NCBI GenBank assembly: GCA_949372755.1
Contig: CASIBO010000001.1
Location: 186,001-250,000 of the forward strand
DNA: 64,000 nucleotides
Source: UBA9926 sp018645765
Lineage (GTDB): Bacteria > Pseudomonadota > Gammaproteobacteria > Pseudomonadales > Azotimanducaceae
Direction of reading: 5' to 3'
Shown: positions 8,255 through 17,181 of the stretch, piece by piece
Layout: every line of letters starts with the position of its first letter
How positions within the stretch are numbered: the stretch's first letter is position 1
The notes under the pieces: generated by a model
What the model was told of the DNA's origin: nothing
What the model saw: the letters and a program-made list of their open reading frames with translations, nothing else
The model's database searches: none
Position numbers and translations under genes: made by a program

Positions 8255-9124
8255 TTAAAATGATGGAGATGAACTGAAGCTGAATTCAAGGTCACCCTGA
8301 ACCGCGGCAATCGAATGATCCGGATCTAACGTGATCACAAGATCCGCTCGACCCGGCGCATCCAGCAGCATCCACTGAGTAATGCGCTGATAATAGCCAA
8401 TGAACGCCTCGATCTCTGACCGGGTCATGGCGCTGGGCCCTTGATTAAAGCGCGCCTCCTGCTCTGCCCGCCAATCTAAAATGGCGTCGAAATTAGGCGC
8501 CTTGAAATAAACCCAATAATCCACGGTGAACAGCTGCTGATAGGCTTGCCCGGCGAGGTATTCGTTCACGCCGCGCCGCCACAGGCCCTGCGGATCCTGC
8601 ACGGCCTCTAATGCATTAACCGGCGTTACCAAACCCTGGACTGGCTCAGGCCTTGCCCCGAAACACCAGCCTTCAAGCAAGACCGTCTCGCAGCCGGCGG
8701 GAATTGTCATGGTGCCAGCACGATCATCAAGCCCTTTATCGAATACCGGTACCTGCGCCGCTCGGCCCGCGCACAACGCTGTTTTCGCTTGCAGCATGAG
8801 ATCAATATCGTGGGTGCCAGGCACACCGCGCACTTGAAACATTGGGTGTTCGGTCATCATTTGGGTCCGCGCCGAGCGCGTCTTGTAGAAATCATCCAGC
8901 GACAGACTCGCAACTGTTAATCCGTGCGTCTGCTCAAGCACCGCCTTCAAAACCCTGACCAAGGTCGACTTACCACTGCCTTGACTACCAGAGAAGCCAA
9001 TGGTTTTGTTTCGCCCTAGGGCCACCTTGGCCACCAGGGCCTTGAGCATTGCATGGTAGGCTGGATCGCTAATCTGGGCCTGCGCCAACTGCTCGACAAT
9101 CACGGTATCAACCGAGGGCTTCAT
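8255..9124 (-). CDS. P-loop kinase, D-glycerate 3-kinase-like
   Basis: A 289-residue P-loop kinase. The Walker A motif GFSGSQGSGKST (Lys52) is followed by the SLDDFYKT and EHPMFQVRGVPGTHD segments and the LLEGWCFGARP strand, then a C-terminal helical region. This pattern matches the glycerate kinase/Tda10/phosphoribulokinase-uridine kinase relatives, where plant-type D-glycerate 3-kinase phosphorylates glycerate from photorespiration or serine and glyoxylate catabolism. The substrate assignment is by family resemblance only. It has its own AGGAGGCAGGCACC leader and lies 30 bp from the glycine-zipper gene, so weak co-transcription is possible. Confidence 0.72.
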   Translation of the reverse strand: MKPSVDTVIVEQLAQAQISDPAYHAMLKALVAKVALGRNKTIGFSGSQGSGKSTLVRVLKAVLEQTHGLTVASLSLDDFYKTRSARTQMMTEHPMFQVRGVPGTHDIDLMLQAKTALCAGRAAQVPVFDKGLDDRAGTMTIPAGCETVLLEGWCFGARPEPVQGLVTPVNALEAVQDPQGLWRRGVNEYLAGQAYQQLFTVDYWVYFKAPNFDAILDWRAEQEARFNQGPSAMTRSEIEAFIGYYQRITQWMLLDAPGRADLVITLDPDHSIAAVQGDLEFSFSSSPSF

Positions 9125-9277
9125 AATGGTGCCTGCCTCCTACCTGATGGTTCGTGCATTGTATTACGGATGCACTCACGGCTTAAGCATCCCGACTGGC
9201 GGGTTGCGTGTGCGCTTTAGGCCGCTATCCAGATCGCAGCTAATTCAAGCCCGATCAAAACCCGCTTACCGTTACCG

Positions 9278-9348
9278 CCTTAGCTTTACTGACCTAGCTT
9301 GACCGACCTAGCTTTACCAACCTAGTTTTACCACCCAAGCTTAACCCG
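9278..9348. repeat. 14-bp tandem repeat, five degenerate units, running into the dinG stop
   Basis: Units begin at 9278 (15 nt), 9293, 9307, 9321 and 9335. The consensus is CCTAGCTTTACCGA. The last unit contains the dinG stop codon (TAA at 9341-9343 on the minus strand). There is no palindromy and no spacer structure, so it is a slippage repeat rather than a CRISPR. Confidence 0.8.
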
Positions 9349-10912
9349 CTGTATTTGGATCCCATCGAAACGGCGGCAAGGCCGCAATGAGTTTTCGGCC
9401 ATAGGCCTTGGTGGTGAGTCGAGCGTCGAGAATCGTAACAATCCCTGAATCCTGCTCGGTTCGAAGCAACCGCCCCGCGGCCTGAGTCAACCGTAAGGCC
9501 GCATGAGGCAACATCAACTCATAAAAGGCATTGCCTCCTCTGGCTTCAACCCATTCCTGCTGTGTCGCCCCAACCGGGTCATCGGGAACACTAAAGGGGA
9601 TCTTGGCAATGATCACCTGTTGGCAATAATCCCCTGGCAAGTCGACCCCTTCGGCGAAGCTTGCCAGCCCCATTAAGTAGCTTCGTTGTCCTGCGTCAAC
9701 TCGGTCGCGATGTTGGTTCAGTAATTCCGCTTTACTGATTTCACCCTGAAGCAAGCAATCCCCCCGCAGATCGGCTGGCAAGGCATCGATCACCGTAAAA
9801 AATTGGCGCCAAGAGGTGAACAATACCAATGCACTTTGAAACTCGGTTAAAAGCCCTGGCATCAAACTCGCAATTTCCTCGGTATGCGCAGTTGGATCCG
9901 ACGGGTTTTGCTGCATTTTCGGCACTCGGAGCCGACCTTGCTGGGCATAATCAAACGGGCTGGGCACAATCAAACCCACCACGTCCTCCGGCAAGCCCAG
10001 ATCGGCGGCAACCAATTCGAAATCTTGGCCGACGGCAAGGGTTGCTGAAGTGAGCACCGCGCCTGCACAGCGCGTCCAAAGTTTTTCATACAACAAATCA
10101 TCGACTTGAATCGGCGTGCAGTGCACCAACAGATCGTCGGACCTAAAGTCCAACCATCGCGCAGAGGGTGATGCCGCCGGGTCTTGCTGCTGACCAAACA
10201 ATTGCAGCAACCGTTGCGCGGCAACAAACCGGCTTGAAAAGCCGCCCAATACGGGAATCAAACCTTCTAGCGCCAATCGCTCTTTTAGGGTGGCGCCGCT
10301 GACCGATTGCTCTAGAGTCCGGCGCCAATCCTGAACCGCGCGGTCCAATTGTCCCAAGAGGCTCGCCAAGTAGTGACATTCCGTCTGTAAACTCGGATCG
10401 ATTTCGCCACCGGCAAAGCGGTACCGTCCGACATCACCTTGGTGGGTTGCATCCGCTTCGAACCCCGCCAGATGTTGCATAAGTTGATCAAAACAAATGA
10501 GCGCCTCGGCAATCACCACTGCAAAGCCCGGTTTGCCCGACAAAATTTGTGAGACCTCAGTTAGTTCGGCAGCAGCCAGATCCTGTTCAAGCTGATCCAG
10601 CAAGGTCGCGCCGGCCTCCAACACGCTGCGGGTTGTCGAGCGACCTAAAAACCCTGCCCATTGCGATCGCGCCTTCTCAACCAAATGATGGGCTTCATCG
10701 AACACATACACGCTGGACTCTGGCGGTGGCAGAATCTGGCTTTCTTCAGAGGCCAAATCGGCCAACAGCAAATCGTGGTTGGTTATGATCACATCGACCT
10801 GATCTAAGCCTTCTCTGCGCTCTGAAAAAAGCGCACTGGCTGAAAAAACTGCATTGTCGATTCGTGCACTGACTCCGATCGGTACTGACGCTGCGCCAAA
10901 TCTGATCTTCAA
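9341..10912 (-). CDS. dinG: DinG-family ATP-dependent helicase, C-terminal part (frameshifted from N-terminal part)
   Basis: C-terminal portion of a DinG/XPD-like 5'-3' DNA helicase. True homology starts near SERREGLDQVDVIITNH (about 10828); the first ~30 residues of this frame are read-through of the other frame. Visible motifs are NHDLLLADL, Walker B/DEAH in VFDEAHH, GAVLTSATL, LVLFTSWRQF and the motif VI region LTQAAGRLLRTEQDSG. Together with the upstream fragment the total is about 715 residues, the length of DinG. The two frames differ by +1, so one extra base (or two missing) separates them, most likely in the T6 run at about 10826-10831 (minus strand). It is either a pseudogene or a sequencing/assembly indel, since both halves are otherwise intact. 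Confidence 0.82.
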   Translation of the reverse strand: MKIRFGAASVPIGVSARIDNAVFSASALFSERREGLDQVDVIITNHDLLLADLASEESQILPPPESSVYVFDEAHHLVEKARSQWAGFLGRSTTRSVLEAGATLLDQLEQDLAAAELTEVSQILSGKPGFAVVIAEALICFDQLMQHLAGFEADATHQGDVGRYRFAGGEIDPSLQTECHYLASLLGQLDRAVQDWRRTLEQSVSGATLKERLALEGLIPVLGGFSSRFVAAQRLLQLFGQQQDPAASPSARWLDFRSDDLLVHCTPIQVDDLLYEKLWTRCAGAVLTSATLAVGQDFELVAADLGLPEDVVGLIVPSPFDYAQQGRLRVPKMQQNPSDPTAHTEEIASLMPGLLTEFQSALVLFTSWRQFFTVIDALPADLRGDCLLQGEISKAELLNQHRDRVDAGQRSYLMGLASFAEGVDLPGDYCQQVIIAKIPFSVPDDPVGATQQEWVEARGGNAFYELMLPHAALRLTQAAGRLLRTEQDSGIVTILDARLTTKAYGRKLIAALPPFRWDPNTAG

Positions 10913-11459
10913 CGACGACCGCTAACGAGTCGCGATCGCCATCCCAAGTGCCGTTGCCGTAACTGTCTAACAACAACGACAAGACTTGTGCTTGATTGGG
11001 CGTGTTAACCAACAATTCATCTGGAAAGAAGTCTGACGTTTTAGAGGATTGGCCCCGACCCTCCAAACTGGCATCCAGTTTTGATAGGCAAAGATATCGG
11101 CGCCGGCCTTTGGCGAGCGAGAAAGTAAAGTTCATCCCCGCCTTGGCCTGTATGTCGGGTAAATCGCGCAGTACCAATTGCTCCTGAAGGGCAATGGTGG
11201 CCGTTGAGATGATCAAGGTTTTGTCTTTGGCCGCAGCGATCAAGGCGCCGGTTAAGGCATAGGCCACCGTTTTGCCGGTACCCGTGCCCGCTTGCACCAG
11301 CGCAATGGGCGACGTGTCGATTCCGGCGGTGTCCCCGGCTAACCGTCTTGCGACCTCTGCAATCATCAATCTCTGGCCATATCGGGGGCGGAATTGCTTT
11401 GCCGATAAGAAAGAGGAATAGTAGCCTTGAATTTCGTCACGAAGAGATTGTTCAATCAT
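10746..11459 (-). CDS. dinG: DinG-family ATP-dependent helicase, N-terminal part (frameshifted)
   Basis: N-terminal portion of the same helicase. It carries the Q-motif region RPRYGQRLMI, the Walker A motif QAGTGTGKT, TATIALQEQL, and the four cysteines of the 4Fe-4S cluster in order: RRYLCLSK, then C-x5-C-x5-C within TNRQCSFFSQC. The homology stops at CAFFRA; the remaining ~25 residues are out of frame. The ATG at 11459 is preferred over an in-frame GTG at 11465. This ATG overlaps, on the opposite strand, the start codon of the divergent dehydrogenase-like gene. DinG resolves R-loops and D-loops during replication and repair; here activity depends on whether the frameshift is real. Confidence 0.82.
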   Translation of the reverse strand: MIEQSLRDEIQGYYSSFLSAKQFRPRYGQRLMIAEVARRLAGDTAGIDTSPIALVQAGTGTGKTVAYALTGALIAAAKDKTLIISTATIALQEQLVLRDLPDIQAKAGMNFTFSLAKGRRRYLCLSKLDASLEGRGQSSKTSDFFPDELLVNTPNQAQVLSLLLDSYGNGTWDGDRDSLAVVVEDQIWRSVSTDRSQCTNRQCSFFSQCAFFRAQRRLRSGRCDHNQPRFAVGRFGL

Positions 11460-12672
11460 GATCACCGCAGCTCAAGGTAAGGGTTATTTCAGGAAGCGTG
11501 GGTTCATCGAACCCCTTCCGCGACGTTGGGGCGCCTGCGTTGCCATCATACTCGGTGTCACCCTCGGATTTAAAGCGAGCGCGGCATTACCGCTGGAGCA
11601 ACTCTCCTTGCCCGCGGGCTTCCAAATCAGCATTTACGCAGAGGTCGAGAATCCCAGACAACTGGCTTTGGATGACCAAGGCGTACTCTATGCGGGTAGT
11701 CGTCGCGCTGGACGGGTTCATGCCATTTGGGATCAAGACCAGGACGGGTTTGCGGAGACGGTTAAGGTCATTGCCTCGGACCTCACCATGCCCTCTGGGA
11801 TTGCGATCAAAGACAACCAGCTCTACATTGCAGCCGTCGATACGATCTATCAAACTGGCCCGCTTGATGAGGTGCTTCTAAAGCCGGTAACGCTGCGCCC
11901 CGTTTTCACCCAGCTCCCCAAAGACAAACACCATGGTTGGAAATTCATCGATTTCGGACCGGATGGCTTGCTATACATTCCGGTCGGGGCGCCGTGCAAC
12001 ATCTGTCTGCCCGACAATCCCGTTTATGCCTCGATTCAAACCTTGGACCTTTCAGTCACACCCAAATTACTCAAAGCGTTTGCCCACGGTGTGCGAAACT
12101 CGGTGGGTTTTACTTGGCACCCTGAAACCCAAGCGCTTTGGTTTACCGACAATGGCCGGGACCACTTGGGCGATGACAGCCCAGCGTGTGAACTCAACAT
12201 CGCAAGCACACGCGGCCTGCATTTTGGCTACCCCTATCGCCACGGCCTGGATGTGATCGATCCAGAGTTTGGCGCCCGAACGCCGGACCGAGTCTTCACG
12301 CCACCCGCGCTCGCGCTCGGGCCCCACGTTGCTCCCTTAGGGGTTGCCTTTGCCACGGGCGCTCAGTTCCCCGCCCCGTATCAAAACCAACTCTTTATTG
12401 CCGAGCATGGTAGCTGGAACCGCACAGCGGACGCGGGACACACAGGCCACCGTATCACTATTGCACGGGGCCAAACCGATGACTTGCGGGCAGAGACCTT
12501 CATAGAAGGTTGGCTGCAAAACAATCAAGCCTGGGGCCGCCCGGCCGATTTGCTTTTTCATCCAGATGGCAGTCTGCTGATTGCCGATGACCTGGCCAAC
12601 GTCATTTATCGCGTCACCTTTGACGAGAAGGTTGCCGCCACAGGCCAAGCGCTACTGACGCCTGCGTCGTGA
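11458..12672 (+). CDS. exported sorbosone/glucose dehydrogenase-like beta-propeller protein
   Basis: A 404-residue exported protein. An N-terminal signal segment (WGACVAIILGVTLGF, cleavage near ASA-ALP) precedes a six-bladed beta-propeller of the PQQ-dependent aldose/L-sorbosone dehydrogenase type. Typical pieces are AEVENPRQLALDDQGVLYAG, KHHGWKFIDFGPDGLLYIPVG with the catalytic-type His, GVRNSVGFTWHPET, WFTDNGRDHLGDD, IAEHGSWNR and WGRPADLLFHPDGSLLIADD. It would oxidise sugars or aldehydes in the periplasm using PQQ, although many members have no proven activity. The ATG is the only in-frame start and shares bases with the dinG start on the other strand. Its stop overlaps the next gene by 4 bp (GTGA). 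Confidence 0.85.
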   Translation: MITAAQGKGYFRKRGFIEPLPRRWGACVAIILGVTLGFKASAALPLEQLSLPAGFQISIYAEVENPRQLALDDQGVLYAGSRRAGRVHAIWDQDQDGFAETVKVIASDLTMPSGIAIKDNQLYIAAVDTIYQTGPLDEVLLKPVTLRPVFTQLPKDKHHGWKFIDFGPDGLLYIPVGAPCNICLPDNPVYASIQTLDLSVTPKLLKAFAHGVRNSVGFTWHPETQALWFTDNGRDHLGDDSPACELNIASTRGLHFGYPYRHGLDVIDPEFGARTPDRVFTPPALALGPHVAPLGVAFATGAQFPAPYQNQLFIAEHGSWNRTADAGHTGHRITIARGQTDDLRAETFIEGWLQNNQAWGRPADLLFHPDGSLLIADDLANVIYRVTFDEKVAATGQALLTPAS

Positions 12673-14435
12673 GTTTAGGGTCGCAGGACCTTCCATCGAC
12701 CCAAAGGCCTGCCAAGACCTTCCTCGCCTTGCCGACCACCGAGCGACTGTTTCAGCTGATCCTTGCGGTGTACTTCTTGGTCTGCGCGCACTATACCTTT
12801 CCGAATTTTGGTGGATACGGCCTCACGTTGCCCGCCAATTATGTGGCTTGGATGATGATGTCGATCCTGATTGGCCTTGGGCTCTGGCAGTGGGCGCGCG
12901 CGCGAACCCTCATGGTGACCCCCCAACTGATCTTGTTTTGGCTGGGCGGCCTGGTGTTAACCCTGCCTTTGCTCGCACCCAATATTGAGGATTTGTCACT
13001 TGCTGGCCCCAGAGTGACTGCCCTCATCGCGGGGTTGTTGTTATACACCGCAATCCTGCAATTTCGAGTCACCAGCGCGATTTGGCAGCAACTGCTCCCG
13101 CTCATTTTGGCAGCGGTGGTTCTTCAGAGTGTGATCGGCCTGGTGCAATATTGTGTTCTTGAGCCAGGCAATCTGATGGGCTATAACACAGCCCAAAACC
13201 GTCCTAACGGCATCTTCCAGCAGGTCAATGTGATGGCCAGTTTCGTGGCCACGGGGCTTGCGATCAGCTTGTTTTTAGGACTGATGCCCCAAAAGAAGCC
13301 AGTATCGCGCTCAGTTCTGGCATTGCGCCTCGTGATGGCGTTTTCAGGCCCCTTGTTACTCGTTGTGATTCAATCCCGAACCGGCCAATTGGCGGGGTTG
13401 GCGGTGCTGCTTTTGAGCTTGCCCCTGATCTTGAAGACTCAAGCGCTGTCGAAACCTTTTAATAAGGCCTGGTTAGGGTTGGCAATCCTTGGGCTGATTA
13501 CGGGCCTTATCGCCCTCAATAGCGTGGATAGCGTGAAGCGCGGCGCCGATATCTATCAAGATCCTGGCGCACGTGTTGCCATCTACGGCGGAAGTCTGGA
13601 CGTGATCCGCCAGGCGCCACTCTTTGGCGCCGGGTACGGCCAATTTGAATCGGCTTGGCGCGCGCAGCATGCAGCCGATGCTAGCCCGCCGGGCAACGTC
13701 ATTCAGGGCCTGCATGCCTTATCGCATCCCCATAACGAAACCCTGCTTTGGGTCGTTGAGGGCGGCCTCATCGCATTCATCGGGCTCTTGTTGCTGGCCG
13801 CTGGCTTTCTCACAACCTTGTTCCGACTGCCCTGGGCCACGAGCTTGGCGGGCCTTGCCCTCACCGCACCAATCCTAATCCATACCCAAACCGAGTACCC
13901 GCTCTACCATTCCGGCTTGCACTGGATTACCTTGATTCTATTGCTGGCGTCTGTGGACATCCACCGCGCTCCGGCAAGGGCAATCCCTTTCCCAAGAATC
14001 ATTCTGCCCCTGAGCCTGGCGTTCTTGACACCCCTATTGGTGATCCCCTTTATGCTAACCGGCCTACAATCTCTATCAGTGATCACGCAATTAGAAGCAA
14101 GAGAGCCGCGTCAATACCAGCGCTTACTGGACGTCACCAACCCAGCCGCTGATATGAACCGCTTTCAATGGCATCTTTGGGCCCTAAGGCTGAACACGGC
14201 TCTGGCGGAGGGCAATCGACAAGAATTAACAGCCTACTTGGCATGGTCTGAAAGAATGCGTCGCGGGACCCCGCGATCATTCCTATGGGTCAATGAAATG
14301 ATCGCGCTACGGGCCCTTGGCGACTTTGAAGCAGCAGAGGCCAAACTGGCGGAGGCGCGATATTTATTTGGTGATAAAGCAGATTTACGGCCCTTTATCG
14401 ATCTCGATGGTTCCACACGGCTTGAAACCGAGTAA
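12669..14435 (+). CDS. O-antigen ligase/PglL-type oligosaccharyltransferase
   Basis: A 588-residue polytopic inner-membrane protein with about a dozen hydrophobic segments between residues 25 and 470. The conserved periplasmic loop GAGYGQFESAW and the HALSHPHNETLLWVVEGG motif mark the Wzy_C/O-antigen ligase superfamily. The length and the C-terminal helical tail beyond the last membrane segment (QYQRLLDVTNPAADMNRF, then WSERMRRGTPRSFLWV) match the PglL branch, which transfers lipid-linked glycans to pilins or other proteins. It starts with GTG in a 4-bp overlap with the preceding propeller gene, so the two are translationally coupled, which is an unusual pairing. No glycan assembly genes are nearby to say which glycan is used. 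Confidence 0.88.
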   Translation: MSLGSQDLPSTQRPAKTFLALPTTERLFQLILAVYFLVCAHYTFPNFGGYGLTLPANYVAWMMMSILIGLGLWQWARARTLMVTPQLILFWLGGLVLTLPLLAPNIEDLSLAGPRVTALIAGLLLYTAILQFRVTSAIWQQLLPLILAAVVLQSVIGLVQYCVLEPGNLMGYNTAQNRPNGIFQQVNVMASFVATGLAISLFLGLMPQKKPVSRSVLALRLVMAFSGPLLLVVIQSRTGQLAGLAVLLLSLPLILKTQALSKPFNKAWLGLAILGLITGLIALNSVDSVKRGADIYQDPGARVAIYGGSLDVIRQAPLFGAGYGQFESAWRAQHAADASPPGNVIQGLHALSHPHNETLLWVVEGGLIAFIGLLLLAAGFLTTLFRLPWATSLAGLALTAPILIHTQTEYPLYHSGLHWITLILLLASVDIHRAPARAIPFPRIILPLSLAFLTPLLVIPFMLTGLQSLSVITQLEAREPRQYQRLLDVTNPAADMNRFQWHLWALRLNTALAEGNRQELTAYLAWSERMRRGTPRSFLWVNEMIALRALGDFEAAEAKLAEARYLFGDKADLRPFIDLDGSTRLETE

Positions 14436-14548
14436 CCCAGCGGCGCTTGCGCCTTGCGTCCAGAGTATGACTTGACCCCGTCCGCCAGGACACCCAACCC
14501 CACGCGTTTTAAGGCTTTGTTACAGACCTCAGCTTTTTCGTTTTGCGC

Positions 14549-15169
14549 TTAAAACAGCCCGAAGAACCGTTTTTTAAGTTTTCGCTCGCAGCCTGTGAGC
14601 TGCTGATCAAAGGTTTTTGCTCGGGCATCGACTTTCTTGGCCACCTTCATAAGCCAAGGCTTACCCTGGTGGGTCCCCTTAGCGAAGCCCCCCTGGCCTT
14701 CGTGGTAGGACAAATACAGGTTCTCCGCATCCGTTTTTTTGATCCCATTTTTTCTAGCTGATTGGTCGATATACCAACCGATAAAATCGGTCGCGTCCTT
14801 AAAATCAGCTCGATCAGCAGACCAGCGACCCGTCGAGCGGCGATACGTATCCCAGGTACCATCAATCGCTTGGGCGTAGCCTTTAGCCGACGCCGGTCTC
14901 GGACCCGGAAACACCCAAAGAATCTTCGTTCGCGGCGGTTTCGCTTTGGCCTTAAAACTCGACTCCTGATGAATCACCGACATGATCACCGGGACCGTCG
15001 TGCCCCAGCGTTTCGCCGACTTGTTGGCGGCTTTATACCAGCTGCGCTGCTCGCTGAATATGTCGCAAATGTTATCGATATTGTCCGGCTGCTTCGCCGT
15101 ACAGCTTGCAAGCAATGCCGCGACCACCACCAACATCAGACTCGGGTAATGACATCGGTTTAATTTCAT
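14549..15169 (-). CDS. lytic transglycosylase-like SLT domain lipoprotein
   Basis: A 206-residue lipoprotein. The signal peptide ends in lipobox LASC with Cys23. The SLT/lysozyme-like domain carries the catalytic Glu69 in VIHQESSF, the AKGYAQAIDGTWDTYR helix and the YLSYHEGQGG segment that closes the cleft. It should cleave peptidoglycan glycan strands from the outer-membrane side. Its start overlaps the ligA stop by 4 bp (ATGA), so it is the last gene of the zipA-ligA operon; a small SLT protein here fits the cell-division context of zipA. It resembles uncharacterised single-domain transglycosylases of gammaproteobacteria more than MltC or Slt70. Confidence 0.87.
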   Translation of the reverse strand: MKLNRCHYPSLMLVVVAALLASCTAKQPDNIDNICDIFSEQRSWYKAANKSAKRWGTTVPVIMSVIHQESSFKAKAKPPRTKILWVFPGPRPASAKGYAQAIDGTWDTYRRSTGRWSADRADFKDATDFIGWYIDQSARKNGIKKTDAENLYLSYHEGQGGFAKGTHQGKPWLMKVAKKVDARAKTFDQQLTGCERKLKKRFFGLF

Positions 15170-17181
15170 GGCAGTTGCTCCAGTAATGATCGTAGACCCG
15201 CTTCATCGATGACCGGGATACCCAAGGATTCTGCCTTGCTTAATTTCGAACCTGCTTCACGTCCGGCGGCCAAACGCGTGGTTTTCGCAGAAACAGAACC
15301 GGCAACCTTTGCGCCGAAATTCTGCAGTTGGGTTTTAATCGCAGATCGCGTGAACGCATCGAAGGTCCCGGTGATCACCCAGGTTTCTCCAGCCAGCGGC
15401 GCTGGCTGATCGTCGAGTACATCGGACTCGGGCCAAACCACGCCAAGTTGACGCAATCGCTCAATCAAGCGCTGATTGTTTGCATTGTTGAAATAAGCCG
15501 AAATTTGCGCGGCAACAACAGGCCCTACATCCGGCACCGCAATAAGGGCGGCATCGTCGACTGCCATCAAGGAAGCCAAACGCGGAAAGGCACGCGCCAG
15601 TGAAGACGCCGTGGCCTCACCCACTTCCGGAATCCCCAGCGCATAAATAAACCGGCTCAGGTTAGTGGTTTTTGACGCCTGGATGGCGGCGATCAGTTTT
15701 TTAGCCGACGTCGGTGCAAACCGCTCGAGCGTCAATAATTGATCATATTCGAGCGCATACAAATCTGACGCGTTGTGGACTAACCCAGCCTTCATCAACT
15801 GCTCAACGACTTTGCCGCCCAGGCCATCGATATCCATCGCCAAGCGAGATACAAAATGCCGGATCCGCTCTTTTTGCTGAGCCGGACATCCCAGATCATT
15901 CGTGCAGCGCAGAATCACCTCATCCTCTCGCTGCACGAGTTCACTTTGGCATTCAGGGCATCGCAGCGGACGGGCAATCGGGCTTGAGGCCAAACCCCGG
16001 GCACTCGCCGCCACCCGAACGACCTTCGGAATAACATCCCCAGCCCGCTCGATAATCACCTCATCCAATAGATGCAGACCCAGCCGTTCAATTTCATCAA
16101 AGTTATGCAGTGTGGCATTCGAGATAACCACCCCACCAACCTGTACCGGATCAAGCCGGGCAACGGGCGTTATCGCACCGGTTCGGCCGACTTGAAACTC
16201 AACATCCACTACGCGGGTTCGACCTTGCGCTGCGGGAAATTTCCCAGCAATTGCCCAACGCGGCGTGCGCGTTAAAAACCCGAGCGCCGCTTGGCTTGCA
16301 AGTGAATCCACCTTGAAAACCACCCCGTCTATCTCATAAGCAAGATGGGCTCGGCGTTGGGCCAACCCTTCAAAATACGCTTGGCAGCCCGCGGCATCGT
16401 TGACCTGCTCGATATCTGGATTGATTCGAAAGCCCCAAACTCTGAGCTGCTGCATCAGCTCGTAATGTTCGCTTGGCAGATTGCCGCCCTCAACAAGGCC
16501 AACACTGTACGCAAACATCGTCAATCGGCGCTTCGCAGTTAATCGGCTGTCGAGCTGACGCATTGACCCAGCTGCGGCATTGCGCGGATTGGCAAAGGGC
16601 TTTTCGCCTTGCTCAATCAGCGCCTGATTCAGATCATTGAAAACCGCTTTGGCAAGATACACCTCACCTCGGACCTCTAGGCGATCCGGAAAGTCCTCAC
16701 CCTGCAAAACCAATGGGATGGCCTCAATGGTCCGAGCGTTCATCGAGACATCTTCGCCGGTTAAGCCATCCCCTCGCGTTGCGGCACGAATGAACCGTCC
16801 GCCTTCATACAATAAGCTGATCGCGACGCCGTCGATTTTAGGCTCTGCACAATAACGAACGTGCACCTGCCCAAGGCGTTCCGCCACCCGCTCATGAAAA
16901 TCAGCGATATCAACCGCATTAAAGGCATTATCCAAAGACAGCATCGGCAGCGCATGCTGGATTTGCGTAAACCCGGCAAGGGGCTCAGAACCCACCCGTT
17001 GGGTCGGCGAATCTTTGGTCAGTAAGTCCGGATGCGCTTTTTCGAGCGCTAAGAGCGCCTGAAACAGTTGGTCGTACTCAAAGTCCGCGATAATCGGCGC
17101 ATCCAGCGCATGGTACTGATAGTTATGGTGATGCAGCGCCGCTTTTAACGCCTCAATACGGCTCACAACATCAGAGGTCAT
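15166..17181 (-). CDS. ligA: NAD+-dependent DNA ligase
   Basis: A 671-residue LigA of standard length. In order it shows the Ia domain (NYQYHALDAPIIADFEYDQL with the NAD-binding Tyr pair), the nucleotidyltransferase domain with adenylated Lys115 in CAEPKIDG, the RGDGLTGEDVS and EVRGEVYL motifs, an OB fold, the zinc finger CPECQSE...CTNDLGCP, helix-hairpin-helix repeats (IDGLGGKVVEQL, VGPVVAAQIS), and a BRCT domain at the end (GETWVITGTFDAFTRSAI). It seals nicks between Okazaki fragments and in repair. It is preceded by zipA with a 4-bp overlap and followed by the SLT gene with another 4-bp overlap, so the three form one tight operon. Confidence 0.98.
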   Translation of the reverse strand: MTSDVVSRIEALKAALHHHNYQYHALDAPIIADFEYDQLFQALLALEKAHPDLLTKDSPTQRVGSEPLAGFTQIQHALPMLSLDNAFNAVDIADFHERVAERLGQVHVRYCAEPKIDGVAISLLYEGGRFIRAATRGDGLTGEDVSMNARTIEAIPLVLQGEDFPDRLEVRGEVYLAKAVFNDLNQALIEQGEKPFANPRNAAAGSMRQLDSRLTAKRRLTMFAYSVGLVEGGNLPSEHYELMQQLRVWGFRINPDIEQVNDAAGCQAYFEGLAQRRAHLAYEIDGVVFKVDSLASQAALGFLTRTPRWAIAGKFPAAQGRTRVVDVEFQVGRTGAITPVARLDPVQVGGVVISNATLHNFDEIERLGLHLLDEVIIERAGDVIPKVVRVAASARGLASSPIARPLRCPECQSELVQREDEVILRCTNDLGCPAQQKERIRHFVSRLAMDIDGLGGKVVEQLMKAGLVHNASDLYALEYDQLLTLERFAPTSAKKLIAAIQASKTTNLSRFIYALGIPEVGEATASSLARAFPRLASLMAVDDAALIAVPDVGPVVAAQISAYFNNANNQRLIERLRQLGVVWPESDVLDDQPAPLAGETWVITGTFDAFTRSAIKTQLQNFGAKVAGSVSAKTTRLAAGREAGSKLSKAESLGIPVIDEAGLRSLLEQLP

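Noticed and set aside
10800..10835. Programmed -1 frameshift at a TTTTTT slippery run in dinG
   Set aside because: The required change is +1 (or -2), not -1, so the run cannot rescue the protein by standard -1 slippage; an indel is simpler.
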